Made by a program: the position numbers and the translations under genes. Below, piece after piece: positions 50,549-62,357 of a stretch of 64,000 nucleotides of DNA (position 1 is its first letter; the number at the start of each line of letters is the position of its first letter). A model generated the notes under the pieces. The model saw only the letters and a program-made list of their open reading frames with translations. It was not told the origin of the DNA and made no database searches. Source of the stretch: Pogostemon cablin (lineage: Eukaryota > Streptophyta > Magnoliopsida > Lamiales > Lamiaceae); the NCBI GenBank assembly GCA_023678885.1, contig CM042983.1, positions 22,426,279 to 22,490,278 on the forward strand. Reading direction: 5' to 3'.

Positions 50549-52102
50549 ATTTATTTTAAGTGTATAACAAATTGCATTATAGTATTATTTATTCATAATA
50601 AGAAAAATATACGACAATCAACAAACGACCAAATTAAATAAGAGTAGGTCTCATTAAAATCGAATTTATATGTAAGTCTTAGTTTTTAATATTACTCTTT
50701 AGTATATAAAGAATTACTCTTTGAAGAGTAATAATTTTTATACAGAAGAGTAATAATTTATATCTCTAAAAAGTAATTTTTCATTTACTAAAAAGTAATC
50801 GATAAATCAGGATTTACAAGAATTTGAAAAGTAATTTTTAATTTAGAAGAGTAACAATTTATGTGTTAAAGAGTAATTTTTTATGTACTAAATAGTAACA
50901 GAATTTACATAATTAATATATCTAAACCCGATTTACACAAGTGTTCTTCATTAAATAAATAGTACCTAAGTGATCTACAAAATAATCATATGGAATTTAT
51001 ATTAAAATTAACATTTTTAAATTTTCATATAAGATATAACTACGTAATTAAAAAAAAAAGTACAAGATATCATGAAAGCCAATTATGAAGAAATATACAG
51101 TAGGATTTTAGATTTAATCTTTTAATTAAATAGTGTATATATATATAATTTAATTAAAAATTATAATATATAAATAATAATTATAATTGGATATATAATG
51201 TAGTATGGTAATATCGTATTATATTACTCAAAAATAGAATATTTTACGGTATTTCGGTATATACCGATATACCGCGGTATTGATTATATATATAACTTCA
51301 TCGTACCAAAATTTTCAATACGATATCATACCTTACCAAAAACTTCGACATACCTAAAATTTCGATAAAATCAGTATTTTTTAATATGGTAAGGACGGTA
51401 TACTAAAATTTCGGTATTTTTCCCCAACCCTAATCACAGCTACATAATCAACACGTCACCCCATAAACTCCCTATCAACAAATACTAAATAGTATTAACT
51501 TTTTAAATACATCGAATCTATACGCGCGCATGCAAGTTTTATTCATCAACTTATCCTTTTCCAATAGCCATTATTTTTCATTTACTGTAAATTACTTATA
51601 AATAATTTAATTGGACTGAAGACACTCCTTACAAATCATTTATCATCCCTTTGTATTAAATATATTGTCATTATTTATCTGTTTTATAAAACGATATCAC
51701 ATAAAATTTTGTTAATGTTGAAAAAGGATTTTATTAAATTTATATAGTCGGAGAGTTATTTTTGTCCGTGTTGTTAGCATATATTTTCATCATTGTACTA
51801 TTATCACTTTTCACTAAGAGTATCACTTTTTATTAAAAATATTTTCATTTTTTATTCATTTCACATAAATACCTAATTAGGTGATGTTTATTTTAAATTT
51901 TGTATTTCTTAAGGAAAATAAAAGTAATAAAAGATGGAGTATACACTATATATAGTGCTCATATATAATTTTTACTAGATATGATTTAATTTCATGAAAA
52001 TTAACATATTAGAAAAAATAGTGATAAAAGTATTAATTAAGAGTATGCTTTATGGGATGTGTAGATAAGGATTTTAGTACGTATAACAAATTTCATTACG
52101 TA
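50549..52102. other. AT-rich DNA with degenerate repeats
   Basis: At 50680-50900 AGTAATAATTT and AAAAAGTAATTTTT phrases recur. At about 51190-51433 a piece rich in CGGTATTTCGGTATATACCG ends in CCCCAACCCTA, which resembles the end of a plant hAT-type non-autonomous element; its left end is unclear. At 51770-51900 there are reversed traces of the AAAAGTGATAA family. No gene is seen. Confidence 0.4.
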
Positions 52103-53314
52103 CACTAAAAAAATTGTTTTAAAATTCAATCTGTCGGTAATTAGTAAGGGAATAGCAATAAAAATGACATTTTTTGTTTTAGCAATGGAATGTCAACGGA
52201 TTTATTCTTTATTTTACAAACGGAATTCAATTCGTTAGTAATTACCAACGGATTAGCAACAAAATCATTTTATAAATTAGCAACGGAATTATTAGCAACG
52301 AATTACCAACGGAATTGAATTTTCATTGCTAAAACGGAATTATTAGCAACGGATTATCAACGGAATAATTTACCAACGGAATTGAATTTTCATTGCTAAA
52401 AATTTACCAACCACCACTTTACCAACAAAATTTTACCAACTGATTCCGTTATTAATCCATTGGTAAATCAATTTAACAATGGAATTGAGGCTTTTATCAA
52501 CGAAATATTCCGTTAATAAAAAATAATTTTTTTTAGCAACGTAACAATATCAAACTTTATAGGATAAATTACTAATACCTCCCTTGAGGTTTATCCAAAC
52601 TACTAAATAAACCTCATAGTTTGAAAAACTACCGTATGCCAATCAACATTCAAGCATTTAAATAAGGTCAAGAACTCAACTGACATGGCATGCTAATTGT
52701 CGGAACACACAATATGAAGGGCAAAATGGTTTTATCAACACAAATGATGGAATTACAGATTTTAAAAGAAATTGCAATTTGTGCTTATTGGTCAACAAAT
52801 ATGTCTAATGCTCGGACAGACAAGAACACTCCAAGTGACACCTCTTCTCCTCGCTAATATCCAATCTGCATTTCTACATATCCTTAATAAATATTCTGGT
52901 TCTATTTTTTTTTAAGTGGTTCTAATCCTTTTGATTTCTCATTTGATTCTAGTTCAAAGTTATGAAACGAATCTCTTTAAGGCACGATGGACACAAGTGC
53001 AGGTATGAATTGAAATCACCTAGGAAATTACACAGATTCAAGTATTGATATGAATTGAAATCGCCTAGGAAATTACACAGATTCAGAATATGGAGGGGCA
53101 ACTATTGTGGTATCACCAAACTCATGGTACTATAGTGCTGATAGAGAAAATAATAATATTCAAATAAAAAACAAGTTAAAGGGGGTAATTGGTAATTTTT
53201 CAAACCACGAGGTTTATTTGGTAGTTTAGACAAACCTCGAGGGGATATTTGTAATTTACCCAACTTTATATACAGCTTTTTCTATTTCGTTGGTAAAAGC
53301 TAGTTTTTTTAGTG
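52103..53314. mobile_element. Non-autonomous CACTA (En/Spm-like) element
   Basis: The element starts CACTAAAAAAATTG and ends CTAGTTTTTTTAGTG, its inverse. The subterminal regions repeat ACGGAATT and TACCAACGGA phrases many times in both orientations, the typical CACTA transposase-binding array. The flanks share ACGTA on both sides, longer than the usual 3 bp duplication. A MULE at 52562-53261 is nested in it. There is no transposase. Confidence 0.75.
52562..53261. mobile_element. Non-autonomous MULE with 9 bp target duplication, nested in the CACTA element
   Basis: Long inverted ends (about 80 bp) begin GGATAAATTAC and, inverted, GGGTAAATTAC, and both contain AAATAAACCTC. The flanking direct repeat AACTTTATA (52553-52561 and 53262-53270) is the 9 bp duplication expected of Mutator-like elements. 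The central 400 bp (for example GGCATGCTAATTGTCGGAAC and CCAAGTGACACCTCTTCTCC) is GC-richer and could be captured host sequence. Confidence 0.85.
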
Positions 53315-53554
53315 ACGTAACAATATCAAATTTTATATACAGCTTTTTTGGAATATATAAATGATATATAAGCGCGATGAGAAAATTATATCCCAACAAA
53401 AATTATAGACTTCATGCACAATGATGGAATTTTCTTTTCCATTTTATATTTGTCAATTATGTAATAAATAAAACATAAAAAATGATAAATAAAAATAACA
53501 TAGGAAACTTCATGTGCTACCTGCAGCGCATAAAAACTCAATTAAGGCAAAAAC
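53315..53554. other. AT-rich spacer beginning with a duplicated target phrase
   Basis: ACGTAACAATATCAAATTTTATATACAGC here (in pieces) repeats the phrase that the MULE interrupts at 52539-52561 and 53262-53280. The rest is featureless. Confidence 0.45.
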
Positions 53555-53805
53555 TTCTGTGTCCCGGACACGTCGTGCGCCCACCGTGTGCTCATATTCT
53601 TTAGTGTTAAATTGTATATCTTTTAGTTTAAAATGTGTACTCTTTATTTTTTGAAAAAAATAAAAAAATAATAAAAATAAGTGTATACCCTTTATAACAA
53701 AAAGATGTACTCTTATTAATTAATAAAGTGTACCCATACCCTTTAAAACAAAACAATATACCCTTATTCATCTTGTGCACCTGGGAACACAAGAGCCTCA
53801 CTCAA
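53555..53805. mobile_element. Diverged relative of the GTGCGCCC-ended repeat
   Basis: It begins near GTGTCCCGGACACGTCGTGC and ends near TTGTGCACCTGGGAACACAA GAGCCTCACTC. Inside it repeats GTGTATACCCTTTATAACAAA, as the element at 36756-37006 does. Confidence 0.55.
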
Positions 53806-54159
53806 AAATTATTTGAGATTATTATTATTATTAATAATTATTCTGTTTCTTATTTTTTATTCTATAAATAATATACACACGATATATTTATAAAAGGGTT
53901 AATTGCAAAAAAAAATTATGAATTTTACTCTTATTACAAATTAATCATCACATTTTAAAAAATTGCAAAATAAACCCCTACATCAAAACATTGTTGCAAC
54001 GCAACTGATAGACATCTTTCATTTTAAGCAGAAATCTACCCGTTAGGTGCGTTTTGCAACAATATTTAAAAGTAGTGGCCTTTTTTGCAATTTCTCAAAA
54101 GTAATGATTAATTTGCAATATGAGTAAAGTTTTTTTATTTTTCTTACAATTAATCATTT

Positions 54160-54420
54160 ATTAAATGACTATGAGTTGTGTGAGACCACCTCACATAATG
54201 ACTTCTGTTAGCCGGATAAAAAGTAATAACTATCGTAATTATTATTATAATGAAAAGTGATTCTCAATTAATGAAAAATGATAATAATATTGTAACTATT
54301 TCATAAATAATTTATAATATAAATAAAAAATAATAACATTAAAAATAATAATAACATTTTCAATAAAAAATGATAGCATCTCATAACCTTATAAAATCTG
54401 ATTTCAAAAATACTATTCAA
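54160..54420. repeat. Fragment of the AAAAGTGATAA MITE family
   Basis: It starts GTGTGAGACCACCTCACATA and continues with AAAAAGTAATAAC and AAAAATGATAAT phrases. The opposite end is not clear. Confidence 0.45.
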
Positions 54421-54589
54421 AAGTCATTGGATTGTGTATTTGGGATTTAGCAATTCATACACAAAATATTTGTATAAATTACAAAAAATACTTCTTTTTC
54501 TCCATAATAATAATAATAATCTCAGACGCATTTACAAATTAATTAAATAATTTTTAGATTTCTGTCACCCTCTATAAACAAGGAAGTTT

Positions 54590-55545
54590 CAACTGGCCGA
54601 TCTTACTGCTTCCTCAGATACAATCAATGTAGCTTTGAATCTCTTGGTTACTCTCAAATTGCCTTCAGTTGTCCTGCCCTCAAACAATGTCACTTCTAGG
54701 GTAGAAACAAGTAACAGGTTTGGAGCTCTGGATTCCGAACTTCAGGTGCTCTGACTCGACAATATAGCCCCTAAAAAGGCATACTTACAGCTCTGGACTT
54801 GCTACACAACCCACTCTACGGGCTGATTTTCTTCGTGCTGCAATTAACGCTTTTGATAAATATTCACGCGAGGTCGATGGGAATCAGGTAGAATATCTCT
54901 CTCTGCTACCCTGCTCACCCACCCAAATTCCTGAACTTAACTTTGCGTCACCAAAATCTGCCCCAACTTCTATTGTTCCCTCTTCTAGGGAAGACTCAAT
55001 TGTGAGGAAGGGCAAAGCTTCGACTCCTGCTATTAGTGTCGGGACTTCTCCAGAATTCATAAACTCAGTCATGAGTATTTTAACGATGCCGGTACTGATC
55101 TTTGAGTTATGAAATGGAAATTTCTACGGCACCAATATTAACCCCTCCTATGGAATTGGCGGATCTTGCTACCTCACCGGTTGATATCAATGCAGCAATG
55201 AAAGCAATCGTTGAATATAAACTTTACAGACTTCATCTGTTATTACGCATGACCTCACCACTTTTAAAGATCCTGGCAGAGGCACTTTTGTTCATCTGAA
55301 ACCCTCAATTGAATACACAGATTACACTGATCTCCCCTCCAGGGTGGAATCTACGCCTTTTCAAGTCAAACCAAAATGAGGACTCCCCAAAAAGGGTTTT
55401 TACAAGCCAACAACGAGACCTAACACTCGTTCTCAATCAGCAAAGCAGACTGACCTTCCAAAGATGAATCCGCTTGATCTTATGCATATTCCATCGGCCA
55501 GGAAAATTACGAGAAGAGCTAGAGAATTTTGGTTGATTTATTTAT
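54590..55545 (+). pseudogene. Degraded coding remnant, possibly a LINE ORF1
   Basis: Plus-strand frames give protein-like pieces interrupted by stops and frame changes. These include a Ser/Pro-rich piece (SAPTSIVPSSREDSIVRKGK), the piece FVHLKPSIEYTDYTDLPSRV, and a basic end with TRPNTRSQSAKQ and ARKITRRAREFW near 55.42-55.54 kb. The basic, NTRSQS-type tail followed by a stop resembles the end of plant LINE ORF1/gag-like proteins, but I did not recognise a definite domain. Confidence 0.35.
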
Positions 55546-55688
55546 AGGGCCGTCTGTTTGGTCAGTTTTTATAGCTGCTTAGTTTGGCTCTTACGACATT
55601 CTTTGTCATTCTTAAAAAATCTTTGCATTTCTATTTTCCCTCCCCCTCTTATTTTCCTTTTTATTTTAATAATACACATTTATTGGTC

Positions 55689-55859
55689 TATAAATAAATT
55701 ACTCACACATGGCATTGTACACCTCATATAATTAAAGTTCAATGCTAATCTCAAAGTTTCTTCCCCTATTTTAAAGTACTAATTTTGTTGCTATCCTCCC
55801 AATTTCTTTCAACATTTGTCATTCGCGTTGCAAAATCCGAGAATAAAATTGAAGAAAAC
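55689..55859 (+). promoter_or_regulatory. Putative promoter and leader of the peptide gene
   Basis: A TATA-like TCTATAAATAAATT at about 55688-55701 precedes, by about 160 bases, an ATG in good plant context (GAAAACATGGCC). One short upstream ATG frame (MALYTSYN, near 55709) could act as a uORF. Confidence 0.4.
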
Positions 55860-56706
55860 ATGGCCCTTCACAATTATCATCATCAGGTTCTCTTATACTC
55901 TCTCTCCTCTCCAAAAATCCTTCTCATTTTCTGATTAGGAAAAATCTTTTTTGTAAAATTATTTTGATACATATTTCTTAAATAATAAAATATGTTAATT
56001 AGGTCATAGGTGGGTGTTGTACTTTGTAAATAAAAGTGAAAGAATTTTATTATTATTATTATTTTATTTTATTTTTTACCATTATAAGAATATGAAAGCC
56101 TTTCAGGGATCGAGAAATACGAAAAAATATGAAAGTTTTTTTTTTGGGATGGAGTGAATATATTTTTCTCATCATATATATTCCTTGCGTCCCATAAGTA
56201 ATATTATGTTTACTGTTTGAACGGAAATTAAAAAATATTATATTTTAATATGTAGTGGAACGAGAGATATAATATTTTAATTTATAGTGAGAGGTGTATA
56301 AATATTGCGTGTGGGCCCATATAAATATATTAATTGTTTTGTATGTGTCCCATCTATTATTGAAAAAGAAAATATAATAATGTTTGTTAGACGCCCTATT
56401 TAGTAAAATGTAACAATATTTATGAACGGATGTAGTGCGCATATATTTTTATAGCTATAATTATTTAATATTAATTTTATTTTATTTTATTATGTAGGAT
56501 TTAGAAAGCACTGGTGACGTGGCTGGAAAACATGGCCCAAATTGTGGTATTATAATGGATTATCCTCCTACAAGGCCCAATGTTCCTAGCGGTCCATATA
56601 GTGATATTACAATTGATTATCCTCCTACTAGGCCCAATGTTCCTGGAGGCCCGCAGAGTCTTCCTAATTGGCCTAATGTTCCTGGAGGCCCACATAATTA
56701 TACATA
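55860..56706 (+). CDS. Candidate small gene with tandem DYPPT-PNVP peptide repeats
   Basis: Proposed exon 1 is 55860-55886 (MALHNYHHQ) and exon 2 is 56497-56706, after a TTTTATTATGTAG acceptor. Exon 2 encodes DLESTGDVAGKHGPNCGIIM, then two repeats (DYPPTRPNVPSGPYSDIT and DYPPTRPNVPGGPQSLP) and a half repeat (NWPNVPGGPHNYT), then TAA. Asp-Tyr is the recognition feature of plant tyrosylprotein sulfotransferase, and Pro-rich cores are common in secreted signalling peptides of the PSY, RGF and related classes. That suggests, as inference only, a multi-copy peptide precursor. Against this, no signal peptide is visible and the proposed donor (CAGGTTCTC) is weak. Exon 2 could instead start at an internal Met (56519). 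A second copy lies at 62.15 kb. Confidence 0.4.
56181..56436. mobile_element. Stowaway-like MITE in the proposed peptide-gene intron
   Basis: The left end TTCCTTGCGTCCCATAAGTA is roughly the inverse of the right end AACAATATTTATGAACGGAT. Length and location in an intron are typical of Stowaway elements. Confidence 0.5.
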
Positions 56707-56749
56707 AAAGAAAAAAAAAATAGAACCGTGCTATCAAAATAAAATTTTG

Positions 56750-57349
56750 GGGGCTGCACCCCAAACTTACTAAACAAACCCCAAATTTTTTTAATTAATC
56801 TTTTTAAAATTAATAAGACTGAAATACCCCTATTACTAAATATACCCCAAAATTATTATTTATCCCCCTAAATAAATCATCTCATTCTTTCTACTTCCGA
56901 ACATGCCGCCTTTGTTCTAAATTGGGAAGATTGATGAATACCATTACCAAGTGGTATATATTCCAAGATTCAGAGATTCAGAACAGTGATGAATTTGTTG
57001 AAGAAAATACAGATAACATATTTAGTGATGGAATCAGCAGTAATTTCTCCATATGGTGACAAAATGGATACAACATTAAGATGAATAAATGTGATAGCAG
57101 ATAAACATGGAGTTTGAAGGATATAGTTTAATGTGGAGGTGGTGGTGGATGAGAGGGATTGGGGTGGGGAGCCTAACATTCTTGGTGTAAGTATAGATAC
57201 ATACTACTAGTCATAAGAGTGATCCTTCCCTTTAGGATAGAGTTTTCTCGTCTCTCTGACTGATTTTAACCCGTCGATGTATTTAGAAAGAGAAAGAATG
57301 GGATGATTTATTAGGGAAAGGGATGCTGTGCCCGTTGCCGCTGTTATTG
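56750..57349. other. Gene-like but unrecognised region interrupted by the hAT insertion
   Basis: Sequence at 56900-57349 and its continuation at 60153-60280 is less AT-rich and reads as one stretch when the hAT is ignored. A 69-codon open frame occurs on the minus strand (56970-57179) but has no known motif. Confidence 0.35.
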
Positions 57350-57357
57350 CGAAGCAA

Positions 57358-60144
57358 TAGAGCTGTCAAAATGGGTTGGTGGGGTGGTTTAACCCACAAC
57401 CCACCCACCACAACCCACTCATAGATGGGCTCAAGTGGGGCGGGTCATTGATGGGGCGGGCCACTCGCGGGGCGGGTTAGTTACGGGTGGCCCACTTTCT
57501 TTCTCTTTTTTTTCAATTTTTTTAATAAAATTTTTATGACGTTTCACATTTACTTTTGTATCTTTAAAAAAATATTTTAAACTCTAATAATAAACATTAA
57601 ATTAGGGTATGCATTTTTTTGTGTGTCCACTAGTTTGGTGTGGATAATATTTTAATTTTTTAATTTTTGATATTTTTTAATTTTTCGATATTATTTGATT
57701 TTTCAATTTTTCCAAATGTCTCCTATGATTTTAATGATGATAGAAAATGAACTATTAGTTCACACAATTCATTATGTAAACTTGATTATATAAAACTATA
57801 AATTATTTATTTTTTTAAAAAATTAATTATATAAAACTATATTTAAGTACATTATCTTGGAATGCATGTTCAAATTATTTTGAAATATTTAATATCAATT
57901 TTATTATTTTAATTAAAATTAAATATATTTTTTGGTATGGTTCGATAAATCGATATTTTTTTCAATATGCCAATTTTTCGATGTGAAACGATATGCCAAA
58001 ATATCGATATTATTAAATATTTATTGAAAAATCGATATCGATATCGATATAAATTCGGTACGATATCGAATTTAATTTATCGAAATATCGATTTTTTTAT
58101 TTTTCAAAATATCAAAATTTTGGTATCGATATCGATAGGGTGGGGGGTGATGAGTAGGGGTGTGCACGGATATTGGATTTAACTGAAACCGTACCGAAAT
58201 CACACCGAATTAATCCCGAACTGAAAAAACTGTTGACTTTTAACCTTTTTCTAACCGGACCGAACTGATTTTTCATTTGGTACGAACTTGGATATTTTCT
58301 ATTTTCCCGTACCGAATATTGGATATAATCAAATCGAACCATACCGAACTGAACCGTAATAAAAAATCAAATTTAAATTATGCATTAAAATTATATAATA
58401 TATTTATCTTATTATTTATAGTTTATACTTTATATGTCATGAATTAATTAATTTTACTCCACTAATTATAATGTAATCATAATTAATAAATTAAAATTAG
58501 TTATAATATAACTACAAATAATAATTTAAAAATGACAAAGTCTCTTATGAGACGCTAGTTATGTGAGACCATTAGTGAGACATGTTAAGGTATAACTATT
58601 ATATAGATAAAGTATGTTTAATGGTCGTTAAAGTATCTTTTTGTAAAGTATGATGAATGATGAATTAAAGTATGATTTTAGGATGTTATAATATGATTCA
58701 TTATTGACATACTTTTACTACAAATAAGCATACTTTATCTATATAATAAGCATACTTTAATAATGGGTCAACCCGTCTCACAAAAGAGTCTCTCTTTAAA
58801 AATATATATAATGCTTAAAATATTTATTTATTACTGTATATTAGAAAATATATATTTCATAAAGTAAAATAAATTTCTAAAAAATAGGAAATAAATAAAA
58901 TAATATGTTCAAAATTCAAGTATTATTTCAGAGAATATAATGAATAAAGTAAATGGTATCTCTAAAGTCTAAATTCAGTCGTAAACTTAATAAATAATTA
59001 TTATATTTTATATTTATTTAATAAAAATAAAATGCAAAAATTTAATGATATTCCATATTTGTGTCTAAAATATACTCCATTAGATAGACTTTAATTGAAA
59101 TACACCTTAAATTTAAAGTTAAAGGTTAAAAAAAATAAATTAAAATTGTTAATTTTCTTTATCTTAGTACTATTATTTTTTAGGGCAACACCTCGTCTTA
59201 TGTAAGACTATTTTGCATTTTTTAAATAATTATCAATTTTTATTAAGTATATTATCACTTTTCATGACAAGTTTATCATTCTTTATTTATAATAGGAAAT
59301 GTTTATGAAATAATGCAATGCACTACTCTCACTTTTCATCAATTCGACTATAACATTTTATTCAAATATTATCTTTTCTTATATGTCTCATGAAACTCTT
59401 AATGTGAACTGTGAAACAGTATAACATAAGTCTTTTCTTACTTTTTAAAGTATCATTACCTTTTATTAAAAAAAATATATATATATAATAATTATCTTTT
59501 ATGTAATGTAAATATATGTTAATTATTTTTAATAATAAAAATTTACCGCACTTTTATAATTATATTAAAAATTTGAATTTGTTTAATGATTATTTTGGTT
59601 GTCCGTTGATTCTTATTTGGATATGAAAAATTTAGTTTTTTATTTAATTGATATTTTTCTAAGTATTTATATGTGCAAAACTTCATTTCTCATAAGAAAT
59701 TTGATCCGATTCGCTCTGCACCATCAAAATCTATTTTTTCAAAAATTCGTTCTGAACTGAATTGAATTTCGGTACAAATTCAGTATCGGATTTTTTTTAT
59801 GGATTCAATATCAGATTATTTTTTTAAAAAAAATCCGATCTAAATTTCAGTACGGATTTTTTTAAAAATTCGTACGCACACCCCTAGTGGTGAGGGTGGG
59901 GTGAGGGTGGTGAGTGTGAGGGTGGGGTAAGAGGTGAATGGAAAATTGTGAGTTGATGGTGGGTTAGTGGGTTGGGGTGGGTTAACCCACAACCCACGCA
60001 ACCCACTTGTCAATGGGTTTGTATGAGGCGGGCTTTTATGGTGCGAGTTACTGTGGGGCGGGCCATTTTTTGGTCAAGTTATTTGTGGGTTTCAGTGGGG
60101 TGGGTGGATTGACCCATTGTGTTCAACTCAAATTGACAGCTCTA
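57358..60144. mobile_element. 2.8 kb non-autonomous hAT with perfect 8 bp target duplication
   Basis: The ends TAGAGCTGTCAAA and TTGACAGCTCTA are inverted repeats. The flanks CGAAGCAA at 57350-57357 and 60145-60152 are identical. Subterminal regions are rich in GGGTGGG, AACCCAC and GGGGCGGG. No transposase is present. Another hAT-type element is nested at 58155-59886. Confidence 0.9.
58155..59886. mobile_element. Nested 1.7 kb non-autonomous hAT
   Basis: The ends TAGGGGTGTGCAC and GCACACCCCTA are inverted repeats. The flanks GTGATGAG (58147-58154) and GTGGTGAG (59887-59894) are an 8 bp duplication with one change. Subterminal parts repeat ACCGAAC and TTCGGTAC phrases. The AT-rich middle holds GTCTCTTATGAGAC-type pieces (58.54-58.79 kb and 59.19-59.42 kb) that look like further insertions. 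Confidence 0.85.
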
Positions 60145-60284
60145 CGAAGCAATTCAACTGATTCGAATTCCAGCGTGAAGCGATCATCATCAATTTTGAA
60201 TAATCGGAGGCAGAATTTGTGAAATACTCATTGCCGAATAGTTCCTTGAAGCTGTCAACGAAAGCCGTCATTGAAGAAGAGCAC

Positions 60285-62000
60285 TATGATGAGTGATATT
60301 TTCACCTAGATTTTAGTGTCTTTTTATATGTGTTTTCGTATTATTTTATCCGTATTTATGTATTATTTGGTTGTATTTTGTATTTTTATGAAAATATATG
60401 AAAATGAACTTACATGTATAATTTTTTAGGTAAAAATGGATTCTAGACGCGAAAAGGAAGACGTAGGAAAAAACGGAGTTTAATTCGGAGTCCAAACGAG
60501 AAAGTTATGATTAAAATGGTATGCTACTTTGCATGACTTGTTACACTTTTAAATGTTGGACTTTTGTCAGATCTTTATATGGATAGAAAGTCAAGGAAGA
60601 GAGGATCGCGTGAGCGTAAGAATCACTCGAATTGGATTTCGGATGTGGAAGTTATGCGCGAAACGGTGAGACTGCGCTGCACCTACTCGACCCGAGTACC
60701 GAGTACGCCCTACTGAGCACGACCCATGTACCAAACATGACCCGTGTTCGGTCAAAAGTTAATTTTTGAATCTGTACATCTTCCAGAAGGTTCTAGGCCC
60801 ACAAATACATCATTTGGCATACAAATTAGGCAGAAATCGTTCCTGGATCCAATCTACACATAATTCACACCATTTTCACACACTTTCCTCTCCATTCCAT
60901 CTACCCTTCATCATATTCATCCATCCTTGATTCCATCCATCTACACTTGATCTTCTCTATCAAATTTATCATCCAAGTGATCAAGAAAGCAAGGGAGAGT
61001 GAAGATTGCAAGAAGAAGAAGGATATCTCCATTGAAGGACTTTAAAGGGGGAATCTAATTCTAATTTTTGTGAACTTCTTTATAGTTTGATCATGGAATT
61101 TGTAGATTCAATTGTCTATGTTGTTTTCTCTAAGACTATGATAAGCTAATCTCCTTTGTGAGATTAGCTCCATGATTGGTGTTGGATAATTTAGTTTTTA
61201 TGCAATTTGATTTTAATCTTGAATGGGCTTTGTGTATTTCTATCATTGAATGTTGATTGTTTGATGTATATGATGATATGTGTGATTAATTGTCATGGGC
61301 ATGTGATTAGATTGAGAAATCAATTATGTGTTTAGGATCGTTCATTAAATCATTTCATCATACACTTCATGTGCATTAATTTAGAATGAGATAGAAATAT
61401 CCTTCTAGGTTTAGAACCATTTGTTAGAACATTTGATTAGCTTGATCGAGAGATTGATTGATTAGATAAGGGGACCCAAACCATTAGTGAATTCATAGTA
61501 CCTTAAAAAGGAATATTGCCTATGATTTACTACCTAATTAGGGAACTCGTAGAGTAATTAGTACCTATTGGGAGGTATTCATTTTGGTCTCGATCCTATG
61601 TGCTTTTGGGAGCCTTGTTGAGGGTTTACAACCTATCCATCTCGAGAGAGAGTTTAAGTGGAATTAATGATCGCTCCTATGCTATGTCCATGATAGATTA
61701 TAATTAATTCTATGATTACTTTATTATCTATGGCATGATTGTTGCTAATCTCATCCTTGCATCATTTGGAACCCATCATTTATCTTTACTTTTATCTTAT
61801 TTCTTGCATTAGTTTAAGTGCGTTCATTTGCATGCTTATCCTCCATCCCATTCCGTCGTCCTTATAAAATCACGATAAACTTGAGATCGCTTTAACGCTA
61901 GTACCTTCCTCCATGTGGTTCGATAAATTCTTTAATTGGTCATCCCGACTATATACGACCAATCACACTACCAACTATGGCTCTTACATTAATAATAGTG
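60285..62000 (+). mobile_element. LTR-retrotransposon-like sequence, plus orientation
   Basis: It begins near TGAGTGATATTTTCACCTAG and shares with 38137-39890 (inverted) the series AACGAGAAAGTTATGAT, TTTATATGGATA, TCAAGGAAGAGAGGATCG and GTTATGCGCGAAACGGTGAG. The distal part (CTACTCGACCCGAGTACCGA, a CT-rich leader, then CCTCCATGTGGTTCGATAAA near 61.91 kb) resembles long plant Ty3/gypsy LTRs. No coding part follows, so it could be a solo LTR. The lineage is uncertain. Confidence 0.5.
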
Positions 62001-62154
62001 TTAAATTCAATCCAATTTTGAACTCCTGCAAATCTCTTTGGCTTGACTTCCAAATTTTCCAGTAGAGAGGACAGGAAATCATCAAGATTTGCTTTAATAA
62101 GAGAGAGGTCGTAAATTTATTATTATAATGAAAGGATAGAATGGTCTGATCTGG

Positions 62155-62357
62155 GGTATTATAATGGATTATCCTCCCACAGGGCCCAATGTTCCTGGCA
62201 GTCCACATAGTGATATTACAATGGATTATCCTCTTACTGGGCCCAATGTTCCTGGAGTCCCACAGAGTCCTCCTAATGGGCCTAATGTTCCTGGAGGCCT
62301 ACATAGCTATACATAAAAGAAAAAAAATGGAACCGTGCTATCACAATAAAATTTTAG
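62155..62357 (+). pseudogene. Truncated second copy of the DYPPT-PNVP peptide exon
   Basis: The similarity to 56549-56745 starts at GGTATTATAATGG and runs past the stop codon into AAAAGAAAAAAA and GAACCGTGCTATCA. The frame is open from about 62130 to TAA near 62317 and encodes MDYPPTGPNVPGSPHSDIT, MDYPLTGPNVPGVPQSPP and NGPNVPGGLHSYT. An upstream in-frame TAG and the lack of an exon 1 suggest a truncated copy, unless an acceptor ending at that TAG is used. The open frame has survived despite divergence. Confidence 0.5.

Noticed and set aside
56501..56764. Antisense 87-codon frame over the peptide repeats (RNIGP repeats)
   Set aside because: It is the mirror of the plus-strand repeats; the plus frame has better start, acceptor and stop context and is kept in the second copy.
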